Origin: Alphaproteobacteria bacterium
Lineage (GTDB): Bacteria > Pseudomonadota > Alphaproteobacteria > Micropepsales > Micropepsaceae
Length of the DNA: 49,881 bases
Direction of reading: 5' to 3'
Assembly: GCA_947474645.1 (NCBI GenBank)
Contig: CANJJD010000018.1
Coordinates: 1-49,881, forward strand
Within the stretch, counting starts at the first letter, position 1; each line of letters opens with the position of its first letter. The notes below the pieces were generated by a model. The model had not been told where the DNA came from, did no database searches, and was given only the letters and a program-made list of their open reading frames with translations. The position numbers were made by a program, and so were the translations under genes. Positions 10,463 to 20,661 of this stretch are shown piece after piece.

Positions 10463-11758
10463 TCAAACTTTCCTCGCGGTCCAATGCAGCGCCGCCGCCA
10501 TGGCGGCCAGGTCCAGCAGGATCAGGTAGCGGTAATCGCAGGCCAGCGAGACGGCCGCGAAGGTGACGGTGAAAACAAGGGCACCCGCAAGAAGTCCCGC
10601 GATGGCCACATCGCCCGGCTCGCCCCGCCGCAGCAGCAGGACCAGAAGCACCAGCGCCAGTAGCCCCCAAAGGATGTGGGAATAGACGGGGGTGGCGAAG
10701 AACAGGTGGCTGTAACGGTCCAGCGTCCGGTCCTGGGGCCGCATGCCCGCCGTCAGGCCCAGCCGGCGCAGCAGTTCGGGCGGGCCTTGGATGCCGGTAT
10801 GGGAATAATGGCAGACCGCAGTGTCGGGCGTGGTCAGCACCGCGCCGAACGCCGCCAGCCGGACGCGCAGGTAGAGCAGGGGATGGCCGGTGACCAGGCC
10901 CTTCCAGGCGCGCCCCATCGCGCCGTCGGGCGCATCGGACAGCCCGTGATTTATGGCGGCATCGGCGGCAAAGGGATCGTTGCGCAGCGGCGTGTAAAGC
11001 GCCGGACTTTTCTCGCGCAGGACTTTTTCAAATTCCGGGTCTTCCGCCGCCAGCGACGGCAGGGGCAATGCGGGATCGCGCGCCAGCACGCCGGCCAGGT
11101 CATAAGCCTGGCCCAGCCGGATCTGGGCGCTGGCGCCGTCCCCACCATCACTGCGCGATACCAGCCAAAGGCTGGTGCCCAGCCCCAGGATCACGGTCAC
11201 GGCGAGAAAGCCAAATCCCAGCAGCCAGCGCTTGCGGGGCAGGGCCAAAGCGGCGGCGGCCACCGGCAACAGCACCACCGCGTTCTGGCGCACGCCTGCC
11301 GCCAGCGCCAGCAGCAACGCCGCCGCCACCAGCCAGCGCCTGCGTCCGTCCTTGGCGAAAACCGCCAGCGCCGTGAAGCCGGCAATGGCGGCGTTGGCGC
11401 ACAACATGTCTTTCCAGATCTGTCCCTGGAACATCAGCCATTGCGGCGTCAGCACGATTGCCAGCGCCACCAGCGCCGTCCATCCGTTGCGCGGCTTCAG
11501 CCATAACAGCGCCAGCAGGGCGCCCAGCAGCAAAAGGCTTTGAAAGACCAGGAACAGCAGGGTGCCGGGCAGCACCGCATCGAACAGGCCCAGAAGCCAG
11601 GCCATCAGCGGAGGATGCCAACTGTTATAGGCGCCGCTGCGCCCATCGGCGAGCTGCTCCACGGAATCGTAGGACAGTTGCCCCGGCGCATTGATCGCCA
11701 GCATGACGCCAAAACCCAGGACCAATATCCCGGCGGCGGTGCGGCGTGCGGCGGTCAC
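10463..11758 (-). CDS. Polytopic membrane protein, GT-C glycosyltransferase-like
   Basis: A 431-residue protein with about ten hydrophobic segments. A conserved-looking loop follows the first helix (SYDSVEQLADGRSGAYNSWHPP, residues 29-50, given here in two halves around Gln35). An acidic residue, then Asn45 and His48-Pro-Pro, is the arrangement seen in lipid-linked sugar transferases of the GT-C fold and related uncharacterised families. A large soluble loop lies around residues 205-330. It starts at GTG, overlapping the TAG of the upstream SDR gene by one base (TAGTG), so the two are coupled. Specific donor and acceptor are unknown; it could instead be a non-catalytic membrane protein. Confidence 0.6.
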   Translation of the reverse strand: MTAARRTAAGILVLGFGVMLAINAPGQLSYDSVEQLADGRSGAYNSWHPPLMAWLLGLFDAVLPGTLLFLVFQSLLLLGALLALLWLKPRNGWTALVALAIVLTPQWLMFQGQIWKDMLCANAAIAGFTALAVFAKDGRRRWLVAAALLLALAAGVRQNAVVLLPVAAAALALPRKRWLLGFGFLAVTVILGLGTSLWLVSRSDGGDGASAQIRLGQAYDLAGVLARDPALPLPSLAAEDPEFEKVLREKSPALYTPLRNDPFAADAAINHGLSDAPDGAMGRAWKGLVTGHPLLYLRVRLAAFGAVLTTPDTAVCHYSHTGIQGPPELLRRLGLTAGMRPQDRTLDRYSHLFFATPVYSHILWGLLALVLLVLLLRRGEPGDVAIAGLLAGALVFTVTFAAVSLACDYRYLILLDLAAMAAALHWTARKV

Positions 11759-12498
11759 TAGCCGCGTCCGAACAGCGGCATCTTGGTGGCCATGATGGTG
11801 ACAAAGGCCACGTTGGATTCCAGCGGCAGGCCGGCCATGAAGGCCACTTGCTGGCCGACATGGTCCACGTCCATGCGCGGCTCGATCCCCATCTTGCCGT
11901 CGGCCTGCAGCACGCCCTGGGTCATGCGCTCGGTCATCTCGGTGGCGGCGTTGCCGATGTCGACCTGCCCGGCGGTGATGTCAAAGGGCCGTCCGTCCAG
12001 GATGATGGACTTGGTCAGGCCGGTGATGGCGTGCTTGGTGGCGGTGTAGGGCGCGCTGTGCGGCCGCGGCCGATCAGCGCTGATCGAGCCATTGTTGATG
12101 ATGCGTCCGCCGCGCGGCGCCTGCGCCTTCATCATCCGCACCGCTTCCTGGGTGCAGAGGAACGCGCCGGTCAAGTTGACGCCGACAATCGCCTGCCACT
12201 GCTCGAAGCTCAGTTCCTCGATCGGAATGGCGGGGGTGCCCATGCCGGCATTGTTGAACAGCATGTCCAGGCGGCCGAACCTGTCCTTGATCTTAGCGAA
12301 GATGGCTTTGACCTGGGCCGGATCGCCGACATCGCCGGGCGCCACCAGGTGATCGCCCTTCAGCGCCTTGGCGGTTTCCTCCAGCGCGTCTTTTTTGCGC
12401 CCCACCAGCGCCAGGCTCCAGCCTTGGGCGGCCAGCGCCTTGGCGGTGGCCCGGCCCACGCCGCTGCCCGCGCCGGTGATCATTGCGATTTTGCTCAT
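11758..12498 (-). CDS. Short-chain dehydrogenase/reductase (classical SDR)
   Basis: About 246 residues from ATG 12498 ([15 protein letters not shown]). This start is preferred over an upstream in-frame ATG because the Rossmann glycine motif TGAGSGVG then sits at residues 8-15, as in the family. NNAG, the catalytic Ser in NNGSIS and YTATK (Tyr and Lys) are present. It is an NAD(P)-dependent oxidoreductase with an unknown substrate. The final residues lead directly into the GTG of the GT-C-like membrane gene, suggesting a two-gene operon. It is divergent from the TonB receptor gene. Confidence 0.9.
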   Translation of the reverse strand: MSKIAMITGAGSGVGRATAKALAAQGWSLALVGRKKDALEETAKALKGDHLVAPGDVGDPAQVKAIFAKIKDRFGRLDMLFNNAGMGTPAIPIEELSFEQWQAIVGVNLTGAFLCTQEAVRMMKAQAPRGGRIINNGSISADRPRPHSAPYTATKHAITGLTKSIILDGRPFDITAGQVDIGNAATEMTERMTQGVLQADGKMGIEPRMDVDHVGQQVAFMAGLPLESNVAFVTIMATKMPLFGRG

Positions 12499-12666
12499 TT
12501 GTGCTTTCCCACCCCTGATAACGGTCGTGCCGCCCGGCCAAACCATAGATTCCATAAGGCTTTAGAGGCAACAGCGGCTTTGGCCCCGCGTGCTTTATTT
12601 GGCCTCATATTTCCGTTAGAGGTTGCCCGCCGCAACGCCCGAAAAGGGATAGGGCATGGGAGTTTC

Positions 12667-15348
12667 ATGCGTAAGTCGTTGGTTCTGGCTTTTCTGGCGG
12701 CCGCTGCGCTCGCTTCCGATCCGGCATGGGCGCAAGCCGGTGCCGATGCCTCCCAGACCCAGGTGGCCGGCCTGGACAGGGTCGTGGTCACCGCCCGCAA
12801 GCGCGCGGAAGATCAGCAGGCCGTGCCGATCTCCATCACCGCCCTGAACCAGGCCGACCTCGACAGGCTGAACATCAAGACCCTCGAGGACCTGAAATAT
12901 GTCAGCCCCTCGGTCTATATCGCGCCCACCGCCTTCCGTCAGGACACGCTGAACATCACCATCCGCGGCCAGCGCAATTTCGACGCGCCGTCGGGCGGCG
13001 GCAATCCGGGCCTGGCTTTCGATACCGCCTCGGCGGTCTACAAGGACGGCGTCTATTATGCCCGCGCCATCGGCCTGACCGGCTCGCTGTTCGACCTGGA
13101 CAGTGTGGCGGTGCTGAAAGGCCCGCAAGGCACCCTGGTGGGCCGCAACTCCACCGGCGGCGCCATTCTCTACAACAGCCGCGATCCGGGTCCGGATTTC
13201 GGCGGCTATGTCCAGGCCACGATCGGCGATTACAGCCGCGCCGGCCTGCAGGGGGCGATCAACTATCCCCTCTCCGACACCGTGTTCCTGCGCGTGGCGC
13301 TGAATTCGGAAAACCAGAAGGGTTATATCGCCAATTACTTTTTCGACCCCCAGTCGGGCCGCCGCAATACGCAGGCCGCGATGGGCTTCAAGAAGCTGGC
13401 GGGCATCTTTTCGCTCAAGTGGCAGCCGGATGAGACATTCAACTTGCTGCTGCGCGCCGATGTCGCGTCCGAGCATGACACCGGTTCGACCTATCACGAT
13501 CTGGGCATTTTCACCGGCACGGTACCGTCCAACGGCCGCACGTCGATCTGCAACATTCCGGTTACCTGCCTTCCTTTCACCGACCTGCGCGGCCAGGTGA
13601 TGCAGCCCTATTACCTGACCGCCACCGCCACCAGCGTTTCCAATCCCAATCCCTCGCCGCAGGCCTATAACGCGATCCTGGCCTCGGCGCTGCGCCAGCA
13701 GAATTACGGTTTCTGGTCGGCCGAGCAGGATATCTCCAACCTCAGCCAGGGGCACTACCAGACCTATTCGGCCACGGCGAACAAGAGCTTCGACGATATC
13801 GATGTGCGCCTGATGGCGGCCTATCGCACCTTCGACAATACCGGCACCGCGGTCAGCCGCGGCCTGCCGTTCGAGAGCAATACCTACGATTACAATTTCC
13901 CGAAGTATGAATCCTGGCAGAGCGAATTGACCGTCAACGGCAAGGCGCTGGCGGGCAAGCTGCAATGGACCACGGGCCTGTTCTTCTTCAATGAGCGCAG
14001 CCCCAATGACGGCGGCTTTCTCTATCAATTCCTGCCGTCGGCCGGTTCGGCGCCTGCGGCCACGCCGGCAAACCGGCAGTTCCAGTTCACCAACTGGAGC
14101 AACAATAGCGAGGAGAATAGCTCCTACGCCGCCTATGCCCAGGGAACCTACAGCATCCGGGCCGACACCCGCTTCACCGCCGGCGTGCGCTACACCTATG
14201 ACGAGCGCTTTGCCCATATCGCAAGCCAGTTGACGCGCACCCCCGCCACCATCGCGAGCAACGCGGCCGTCACCAACGGGGTCTTCAATCCCGCCGCCTT
14301 CACCTATAACGGCATCAGCTATGCCGGGCAGACCAATGTCTGCCTGCTCACCAACCCCAATGGCGCGACCTTGCCGCTGTCCCAATGCGCGGTGGATATC
14401 CGCAAGAGCTATCACAAGCCGACCTGGACCCTGGCGCTGGACCATGACCTGTGGGAAGGCACTTTGGTCTATGCCACAATGCGTTCGGGTTACCGCTCAG
14501 GCGGCATCAACACCCAGGCGCAGAATATCGGCGCCCTGACCGCGCTGCCCGAAAGCGTGCTGGACTATGAGATCGGCGTGAAGTCGGATTTCTCACTGTT
14601 CGGCCTTCCCGTCCGCGCCAACTTGGCGGCGTATGAAACCAGCTATCACAACATCCAGGCGCAGCAGCAGGTGCCGAACGTGACCTTGGCTACCGCCATC
14701 GGCGGCGGCGCCTGCACCCAGGTCCAGTTCAATGCCGGCAACTGCGCCGGCTTCCTGAACGAGAACATCACGCTCAACGCCAAGGCGGGCAAGATCTATG
14801 GCGCCGAATGGGATGTGACCTTCCTGCCCACCGACTGGCTGACCCTGAATGCCGCGGGCAGCTATATCGATCCGCGCTATACCGATTTCAGCTTCATCGT
14901 GCCGGCCGGTTACCTGCAGCCCGCCGGCGGCACCAACCTCTCCGGCACACCGATCCCGGTGCCGACCTGGCAGACCAACGAAAGCGCCACCATCAATTTC
15001 GGCACCGACCTGGGCGGGCTGCCGCTGGGCGAAACCCGGTTCACGGCGCATTACTACTGGCAGAGCCGTTATCTGGCGGACCTGCGGGCCTACAATTCCG
15101 TGCAGCGCACCTCGCCCTATGGCTTGCTCAACTTCCGCCTGGAATTCACCGATGTCGGCCACAGCAATGCCAATGTGGCGCTGTTCATGAACAACGTCGC
15201 CAACACCGAAGCCTGCCTGCCGGAATATAATGGCGTGCTGAACTCCGCTCCCAACGGCACCTTCGGCAGGCCCGATACCTCCGGCGTCCTGCAATGCATC
15301 CCACTGCCGCCGCGCATGACGGGTATCACCCTGGGCTATAAGTTTTAG
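12667..15348 (+). CDS. TonB-dependent outer-membrane receptor
   Basis: A receptor of 893 residues with signal peptide MRKSLVLAFLAAAALA...AWAQ. The start at ATG 12667 is chosen because upstream in-frame sequence is antisense to the SDR gene and lacks a secretion signal. The N-terminal plug includes RVVVTARKRAEDQQAVPISITAL and the typical VLKGPQGTLVGRNSTGGAI segment. The rest is a 22-strand-type barrel ending in aromatic GITLGYKF, the usual BamA-recognised C-terminus. It imports a scarce ligand using TonB energy. The QQAVPISITAL plug is characteristic of the large receptor sets in Sphingomonadales and Caulobacterales, whose ligands (siderophores, plant compounds, sugars) usually cannot be told from sequence. 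Confidence 0.92.
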   Translation: MRKSLVLAFLAAAALASDPAWAQAGADASQTQVAGLDRVVVTARKRAEDQQAVPISITALNQADLDRLNIKTLEDLKYVSPSVYIAPTAFRQDTLNITIRGQRNFDAPSGGGNPGLAFDTASAVYKDGVYYARAIGLTGSLFDLDSVAVLKGPQGTLVGRNSTGGAILYNSRDPGPDFGGYVQATIGDYSRAGLQGAINYPLSDTVFLRVALNSENQKGYIANYFFDPQSGRRNTQAAMGFKKLAGIFSLKWQPDETFNLLLRADVASEHDTGSTYHDLGIFTGTVPSNGRTSICNIPVTCLPFTDLRGQVMQPYYLTATATSVSNPNPSPQAYNAILASALRQQNYGFWSAEQDISNLSQGHYQTYSATANKSFDDIDVRLMAAYRTFDNTGTAVSRGLPFESNTYDYNFPKYESWQSELTVNGKALAGKLQWTTGLFFFNERSPNDGGFLYQFLPSAGSAPAATPANRQFQFTNWSNNSEENSSYAAYAQGTYSIRADTRFTAGVRYTYDERFAHIASQLTRTPATIASNAAVTNGVFNPAAFTYNGISYAGQTNVCLLTNPNGATLPLSQCAVDIRKSYHKPTWTLALDHDLWEGTLVYATMRSGYRSGGINTQAQNIGALTALPESVLDYEIGVKSDFSLFGLPVRANLAAYETSYHNIQAQQQVPNVTLATAIGGGACTQVQFNAGNCAGFLNENITLNAKAGKIYGAEWDVTFLPTDWLTLNAAGSYIDPRYTDFSFIVPAGYLQPAGGTNLSGTPIPVPTWQTNESATINFGTDLGGLPLGETRFTAHYYWQSRYLADLRAYNSVQRTSPYGLLNFRLEFTDVGHSNANVALFMNNVANTEACLPEYNGVLNSAPNGTFGRPDTSGVLQCIPLPPRMTGITLGYKF

Positions 15349-15356
15349 CTGATCCC

Positions 15357-15429
15357 GGCGATCAGGCGCGGAATGGGGCGCTTAATCAGCCCGTTGTGGG
15401 GCGATTGCGTAAATCAAAGCCTGATCGCC
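15357..15429. repeat. 11-bp inverted repeat between convergent genes
   Basis: GGCGATCAGGC at 15357-15367 is perfectly complementary to GCCTGATCGCC at 15419-15429, with a 51-base spacer. It lies between the ends of the TonB receptor and the phosphatase gene, so an RNA hairpin here could mark the end of either transcript. No clear T-run follows, so it is not called a terminator. Confidence 0.45.
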
Positions 15430-15479
15430 AGGCATGACCCGACAAAAACGCATTGCCCGAAAACCCGCTGGCATAAAGC

Positions 15480-16988
15480 TTACTTCGCCATCATCGCCGC
15501 CTGGATGATGTGGAAGATGCTGTGTTGCTCGATGGTGCCTTTGAACAGGTACGCCATGGGCCCCGAGGCGCGCACCGCGACATCCTCGCCGCCACGGGTC
15601 TCGCCCGCCAGCGGCACCAGCGCCTGCTGTTTGTAATCCAGGGCCGCCGTGTCGGTGGCGGCAGGATCAATGCGCGGCGTGTCGGTGGTGGCACCGGAAC
15701 CATTGGCGTATCCCAAAGTTGTGTATGCCTTGCCGTCGTTGCCCCTGGTCACTTTGCCATCCACTCCGGTGACGACCCCCAGGATCGGATTGCCGCGCCG
15801 GGGATAGCCGTTGATGGTCAACGTGTGGCTGTGATCGGCGGTGACCAGCACCAGCGTGTCTTTCAGGTTGACCGTATCAAGGGCGGCGCGCACCGCGCCG
15901 TCCAACGCTACGGCGTCTTCCAAAGCCCGCTTGGCGTTGCCTGCATGATGGCCGTGATCGACGCGCCCGCCCTCGACCAGCAATATGTATCCGGCCTTGT
16001 GGCTTCCAAGTTTGGTGATGGCGGCGCGGGTCAGCTCGGCCAGAGAGGGCTCGCCGCCCTTGTCGCCCGCGCGGTCGGCCTCATAGCGCATATGGTCGGG
16101 TTCAAAAAGGCCTAGCACCTTGCCCGCTCCGTTCAGATTGAGCGCGGCAAAGTCGCGTTCATTCCAGACATAGCTGCCGCCGGGGTTGGCCTTGCGCCAG
16201 GCGGCCACCAGGTCGCGCCCGTCGGTGCGGCGGCCCGTTTGGTTGGGGTATTCCGGATCGGCCATGGTGGATGGGAGGAAATTCGACCGTCCCCCGCCGA
16301 GGATGATGTCGAGCTTGCTGCCGACAGGCTGCTCGATCATCTGGCGCGCTATGTCGAGGCAACCGGCGCTTTTCGCCGCCACCGGCATGTCACTGTCCGC
16401 TTCCCAGTCGCGCTGCGGCGTGTGGGCATAGGTTGAGGCGGGCGTGGCATGGGTAATGCGGGCGGTGGAGATAATGCCCGTGGCCCGGCCAGTAGCTTGC
16501 GCAAAGGCAAAGATTGAGGGGATTGCCTTGCCTTCCGAGCCGGGGCAATCGCCCACCAGTGCTTCGGGGCCGACGCCGATGACATCGTTGCGCGCCTTAA
16601 CCCCGCCCATGATCGCCGACGCGGTGGGCGCGGAGTCCGAGACTTGGGCGTCATGGGAATAGGTTTTCACTAGCGCCGTGTTGGACAAGCTGTCCATGGC
16701 GGTGGTGAAGGATTCCCCGTCCCGACCCAGCTTCTGACCCTGATAGATGCGAGCGGCCGTCAGGGTGCTGATCCCCATGCCGTCGCCGATGAAGATAATG
16801 ACATTGCGCGCCCGGCCATTGATCGGCTGTGCGGCCTTGAGCCGCGCCAGTTCCGCCTGCGCCTGACGACGATAATCATCAGTGGTGACCTGCGCGCCTT
16901 GGGTGATCACTGGAGTGGCGGTCTGGGCGAAGGCGACGGCTGACGAAAAAAGAATTGCGAAAAGTGTGGCAAGATGGCGAGAGATCAT
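15480..16988 (-). CDS. phoA: Alkaline phosphatase (PhoA family), exported
   Basis: A 502-residue protein with signal peptide MISRHLATLFAILFSSAVAFAQ. Family hallmarks are IIFIGDGMG (metal ligand Asp69), DSAPTASA with nucleophile Ser119, the metal-binding VEGGRVDHGHHAGN and VTADHSH. It hydrolyses phosphomonoesters in the periplasm using two zinc ions and magnesium. A QAAMMAK end completes the protein. No Pho box was recognised upstream. It is convergent with the TonB receptor; proximity alone does not show that they cooperate. Confidence 0.92.
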   Translation of the reverse strand: MISRHLATLFAILFSSAVAFAQTATPVITQGAQVTTDDYRRQAQAELARLKAAQPINGRARNVIIFIGDGMGISTLTAARIYQGQKLGRDGESFTTAMDSLSNTALVKTYSHDAQVSDSAPTASAIMGGVKARNDVIGVGPEALVGDCPGSEGKAIPSIFAFAQATGRATGIISTARITHATPASTYAHTPQRDWEADSDMPVAAKSAGCLDIARQMIEQPVGSKLDIILGGGRSNFLPSTMADPEYPNQTGRRTDGRDLVAAWRKANPGGSYVWNERDFAALNLNGAGKVLGLFEPDHMRYEADRAGDKGGEPSLAELTRAAITKLGSHKAGYILLVEGGRVDHGHHAGNAKRALEDAVALDGAVRAALDTVNLKDTLVLVTADHSHTLTINGYPRRGNPILGVVTGVDGKVTRGNDGKAYTTLGYANGSGATTDTPRIDPAATDTAALDYKQQALVPLAGETRGGEDVAVRASGPMAYLFKGTIEQHSIFHIIQAAMMAK

Positions 16989-17028
16989 CGTGGTTGTTCT
17001 TTCCTTTGGCGCAGGCCCTGCAATTAGA

Positions 17029-17520
17029 TTAAAGCGGCAAGTGAGCTTTGTTTACAACGGGCCTTAGGACCAGATTGGATGAGAACCCGGATACGCCAGG
17101 TAACCGTCGCAATGCGGTTGCATAAAGCTTTTCGAGGCTATCAAGGTCCGCGACGGCTACGCGGAGAAAGTAATCCGGCGTTCCTGTCATTAGGTAACAT
17201 TCCAGTACTTCGGGAATTTTCGCTACTGCCTGTTCAAACTTAACGACGTCATCGTCTGACTGTTTTGCCAAGCTTATCGAAATGACGGCGGTCAGATTCA
17301 ATCCGATTGCTTTCGGGCTTATGCGAACGGTGTAGTTTTCTATTACGCCGCTATCTTCCAATTTTTTCAGACGGCGAAAGCACGCCGATTCCGACATGTG
17401 GCTCACGGCTGACAATTCTGCATTGGTCGCGCGCCCGTTGCGCTGTAATTCGCGAAGAATGGCACGGTCGCCAGCTTCCAGCGTCACTGCAGAATTATTT
17501 CGATTACGGGCGGTTTTCAT
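17029..17520 (-). CDS. Lrp/AsnC-family transcriptional regulator
   Basis: About 163 residues starting at ATG 17520. This start is preferred over a longer reading because AGGATAT lies just upstream. The N-terminal winged HTH (LEAGDRAILRELQRNGRATNAELS...SESACFRRLKKLEDSGVI) is followed by the RAM ligand-binding domain (ALRRLPGVSGFSSNLVLRPVV). Such regulators sense amino acids and often control a divergent gene. Here the divergent neighbour, 126 bases away, is a PLP aminotransferase-like enzyme, making it the likely target. The DNA here is noticeably less GC-rich than its neighbours. Confidence 0.92.
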   Translation of the reverse strand: MKTARNRNNSAVTLEAGDRAILRELQRNGRATNAELSAVSHMSESACFRRLKKLEDSGVIENYTVRISPKAIGLNLTAVISISLAKQSDDDVVKFEQAVAKIPEVLECYLMTGTPDYFLRVAVADLDSLEKLYATALRRLPGVSGFSSNLVLRPVVNKAHLPL

Positions 17521-17646
17521 CAATATCCTGCCGCTAATCCCTCGGTTTCCGCATTTTTCGGTGAAAATCTCCACTTCTCAAGCGGTAGTCTTGGCTGGCT
17601 GGCTAAGGCACCGATGGGGGACAGCCGTGCCTGATGGGGACGATGC

Positions 17647-19005
17647 ATGGCCGTAGCGATTGCCGAGCCGAAGCTCCAAACGCCAGAACAAGGGCAGAAC
17701 GCCGACAGCTCTCTCACATTTGCGCGCTCTGCAGCGCAGATCGTCGAAAGTTCAAAATCAGTCGCGGGTGGGGTCAACAGTAATTTCCGCATAGGCATGG
17801 CAGGCGGGCCGCTGGTGTTCCAGCGGGGCGAAGGCGCTTACCTTATCGATGTCGATGGCAACCGGCTGATCGATTATTATTGCGGCATGGGTGCCATGGT
17901 GCTGGGCCACACGCCCCGGGGCGTGCAGCAGGCCGTCAAGGACCAGGTTGAGAAGGGCATTCTCTATGCCGGCCAATCGGAGATCGAATTCGAAGCTGCG
18001 AGAATTCTTTGCGAGCGAATACCTTCCGCCCAGCGAATCCGCTTCGGCTCATCGGGTTCGGAAGTGGCGCAGGCTGCCTTTCGCCTGGCGCGGGCCGCTA
18101 CGGGCAAGCGCATTATCCTGAAATTCGAAGGCCATTATCATGGCTGGTTCGACAATATCCTGTGGTCCACCGCACCGGCCGAGAATGCGGCGGGGCCGGC
18201 CGAGGTGCCGGTGCGTGTGCCCGGCAGCGTGGGCCAGGATCTGATTGATGCCGCCGGACTGGATGTGATCGGCTGGAATGATCTTGCCGGCCTGGAAGCG
18301 CGGCTGGCCAAGGGTGATATCGCCGGGGTGATCATGGAGCCGGCGATGTGCAACCAGGGCGCGATTCCGCCCGCCCCCGGCTATCTGGAAGGCGCACTGG
18401 CGGCCTGCCGCGAGCATGGCGCCATCCTGATTTTCGATGAGGTAATCACCGGATTTCGCCTAGGTCGCAATAGCGTCCAGGGGCGTTTTGGCGTGACGCC
18501 GGACCTTTCGATTTTCGCCAAAGCCATCGCCAATGGTTTTCCGGTGGCGGCCATTGTCGGGCGCGCCGACCTGCTCGACCTGTTCGTCACCGGCGGCGTG
18601 CTGCATGGCGGCACCTTCAATGCCCAGCCCGTGACCATGGCGGCGATGGTGGCGACGCAGAACGCGCTGACGCCACAACATTATGAACAAAGCTCAAAGC
18701 GCGGCATACGCTTGCGCGATGGTATCGCCGGTATTTTGAACGATGCCGGCATCAAGGCTCAGGTTACCGGTTTTGAGTTGATGTTCCATGTCGGTTTCGG
18801 GCTGGAAGCGCCGGCGAAAAATTATCGTGACCTTCTGAAACTCGACAAAATGGGTTATGCAAAGTTTGCCCATGCGCTTCTGAAGCGCGGAGTGCGAGTG
18901 CTGGAGCGCGGCGCCTGGTTCGTCTCGTCAGCGCATGATGATGCGGTGATCGATGCCACGCTGGATGCCGTGAAGGGCGCGGCTGGGGAAATCGCTACGA
19001 CGTAG
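17647..19005 (+). CDS. Class III PLP aminotransferase, glutamate-1-semialdehyde aminomutase-like
   Basis: A 452-residue fold-type I PLP enzyme. It has the GSSGSE phosphate-binding motif (134-139), EGHYHGW (161-167), FDEVITGFR (263-271) and the Schiff-base lysine in FAKAIANGFP (Lys292). The order and spacing match HemL-like aminomutases, but the protein has a longer N-terminus and a degradative context, so it may be an aminotransferase or aminomutase for another amino acid rather than the haem enzyme. The divergent Lrp regulator suggests control by an amino acid. The next gene follows after 72 bases. Confidence 0.88.
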   Translation: MAVAIAEPKLQTPEQGQNADSSLTFARSAAQIVESSKSVAGGVNSNFRIGMAGGPLVFQRGEGAYLIDVDGNRLIDYYCGMGAMVLGHTPRGVQQAVKDQVEKGILYAGQSEIEFEAARILCERIPSAQRIRFGSSGSEVAQAAFRLARAATGKRIILKFEGHYHGWFDNILWSTAPAENAAGPAEVPVRVPGSVGQDLIDAAGLDVIGWNDLAGLEARLAKGDIAGVIMEPAMCNQGAIPPAPGYLEGALAACREHGAILIFDEVITGFRLGRNSVQGRFGVTPDLSIFAKAIANGFPVAAIVGRADLLDLFVTGGVLHGGTFNAQPVTMAAMVATQNALTPQHYEQSSKRGIRLRDGIAGILNDAGIKAQVTGFELMFHVGFGLEAPAKNYRDLLKLDKMGYAKFAHALLKRGVRVLERGAWFVSSAHDDAVIDATLDAVKGAAGEIATT

Positions 19006-19077
19006 TTGCCGTCTGGGTTAATTACTTGGACTTTAGGGGCCTGAACCGTCTGAGCTGACTAAAATAAGGAGTGCGTC

Positions 19078-20538
19078 ATGATTGATCTTACACGCTGCGG
19101 ATCGCCGCTGATGACGGGACTGTGGCTGCTCGTCGCGGCCCTTATGCAGCCAGCCTTTGCGGCCGACGAAGCGGGAGGCTTGCGGGTCGCCACCTTCCAA
19201 ACCGATGCGACGCCTCCCATCGGCTACGAGATGGGCTATTCGGTGGTCAAAACCATCGGCACGCCGCTGCAGGCCAAAGGCGTGGTGATTCTCGGCGCGG
19301 GCAAACCCATCGTCATGCTGGCGGTCGACTGGGGGGGAGTCGACGGGCGGGCGCGCGATGAATGGCACGCGCTGCTGGCACAGGCGGCGGGCACGACGCC
19401 TGACCGGGTCACGGTGCACCATCTGCATCAGCATGACGCGCCCGGCGCCAGCTTTCAGATCTACGATGAAAGGGCCAAGAATGGCGTTCCGGAACGCATC
19501 CCGGCGGGCCTCCCGGACAAGCGCGTCTGGGCGCGTGGGGTGATGGAAAGGTCGGCCGCCGCGCTGGCGAAGTCGTTGCGCGAAGCCAAGCCGGTCACCC
19601 ATGTCGGCCTGGGAAAGGCAATTGCGGAACGCATCGCTTCCAACCGTCGTATTATGGGCGCCAACGGGCGTGTGGCGATGCATCGCCAATCGACCTATAC
19701 CAGCGTATACCCGGCGGAGGTCGCCGCGATGCTCAAGGTGGACGCCGATGCGGACGGGCACAAGCTGAGCATCTTCCACCCGGAGGAAGCGCAGGCCGCT
19801 CCAGAAGGGCTGATCGATCCGAACGTGCGCGTGATCAGCTTCTGGAACGGAAATCGGGCGCTGGCCGCGCTCACCTATTATGCGACTCATCCCCAAGTGT
19901 CATTCGGCAAAGGTATCGTTACGCCTGATTTCGTGGGGCTTGCACGCGAGCGTCGTGAGAAGGAGACCGGCGTGTTCCAGGTCCATTTCAACGGCGCGGG
20001 CGGCAACATCACGCTCGGCAAGTATAATGATGGGTCAGATCGCGCCCGCGAAGAATTCACTGGACGTATGGTGGACGCCATGGAGCGCGCATGGACCGCG
20101 ACCAAGCGTTCGGCGCTGACCCCTGCAGATGTGGAATGGCGTACCACCAACATCTCGCTTCCCGCCAAATACGGCGCCTTCAAGGATGAGTTGCGTGCAG
20201 TCGCCGCCGACTCGAAGCGTCCGAGCAATGAGCGCATCGGGGCGATCGGGAAATACGCCCGTGCGGAAGCCCTAGAGGAAGGCACTACGCTTGCCGTGCT
20301 GCGATTGGGGCACGCCTATTCAGTCACCATACCGGGCGAAGCCTTCATTCAGTATCAGCTCGGAACCCAGGCGCTTCGCCCCAACGACTTCGTGGCGGTT
20401 GCCGCCTATGCCGAACAGTTCGGCTATATTGGCAACAGGGACGCTTATGGCGAGGGCGGCTATGAGATCACGATCTCTGCCACCACGCTCGCAGCGGAAA
20501 AGGCGATCATGGACGGCGTTCGCAAACTGCTCCAATAA
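19078..20538 (+). CDS. Exported neutral/alkaline ceramidase-like hydrolase
   Basis: A protein of 486 residues with a signal peptide ending around PAFAADE and an AAGGAG-type ribosome site (AAGGAG) six bases before the ATG. It resembles the N-terminal domain of neutral/alkaline non-lysosomal ceramidases: early DATPPIGYEMGY, the His-rich metal motif VHHLHQHDAPG (His114, 115, 117, 119), YATHPQ and HFNGAGGNIT. It lacks the long C-terminal immunoglobulin-like domain of true ceramidases. Many bacterial members of this shortened type have no known substrate, so amidase activity on a lipid or another amide is only an inference. It may be co-transcribed with the preceding PLP enzyme. Confidence 0.75.
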   Translation: MIDLTRCGSPLMTGLWLLVAALMQPAFAADEAGGLRVATFQTDATPPIGYEMGYSVVKTIGTPLQAKGVVILGAGKPIVMLAVDWGGVDGRARDEWHALLAQAAGTTPDRVTVHHLHQHDAPGASFQIYDERAKNGVPERIPAGLPDKRVWARGVMERSAAALAKSLREAKPVTHVGLGKAIAERIASNRRIMGANGRVAMHRQSTYTSVYPAEVAAMLKVDADADGHKLSIFHPEEAQAAPEGLIDPNVRVISFWNGNRALAALTYYATHPQVSFGKGIVTPDFVGLARERREKETGVFQVHFNGAGGNITLGKYNDGSDRAREEFTGRMVDAMERAWTATKRSALTPADVEWRTTNISLPAKYGAFKDELRAVAADSKRPSNERIGAIGKYARAEALEEGTTLAVLRLGHAYSVTIPGEAFIQYQLGTQALRPNDFVAVAAYAEQFGYIGNRDAYGEGGYEITISATTLAAEKAIMDGVRKLLQ

Positions 20539-20661
20539 GGCCGCTCATTGACGGACAATGGAAATGAGGCGCGATACTTGACGCTCTACCAACCATTTGC
20601 GGATATGATTGTTCACTACGGTTTTTTGCCATAGTATCAGCGCATAAAAAGGGGACGCGGC

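Noticed and set aside
10120-10566. 148-codon plus-strand frame in the mlaA gap
   Set aside because: It runs into the antisense of the membrane-protein gene and shows no domain.
11746-12666. Upstream extension of the TonB receptor reading frame
   Set aside because: It is antisense to the SDR gene; the signal peptide begins at 12667.
20578-20609. TTGACG/TATGAT promoter before the propeller-amidohydrolase
   Set aside because: The 20-base spacing is too long to be confident.
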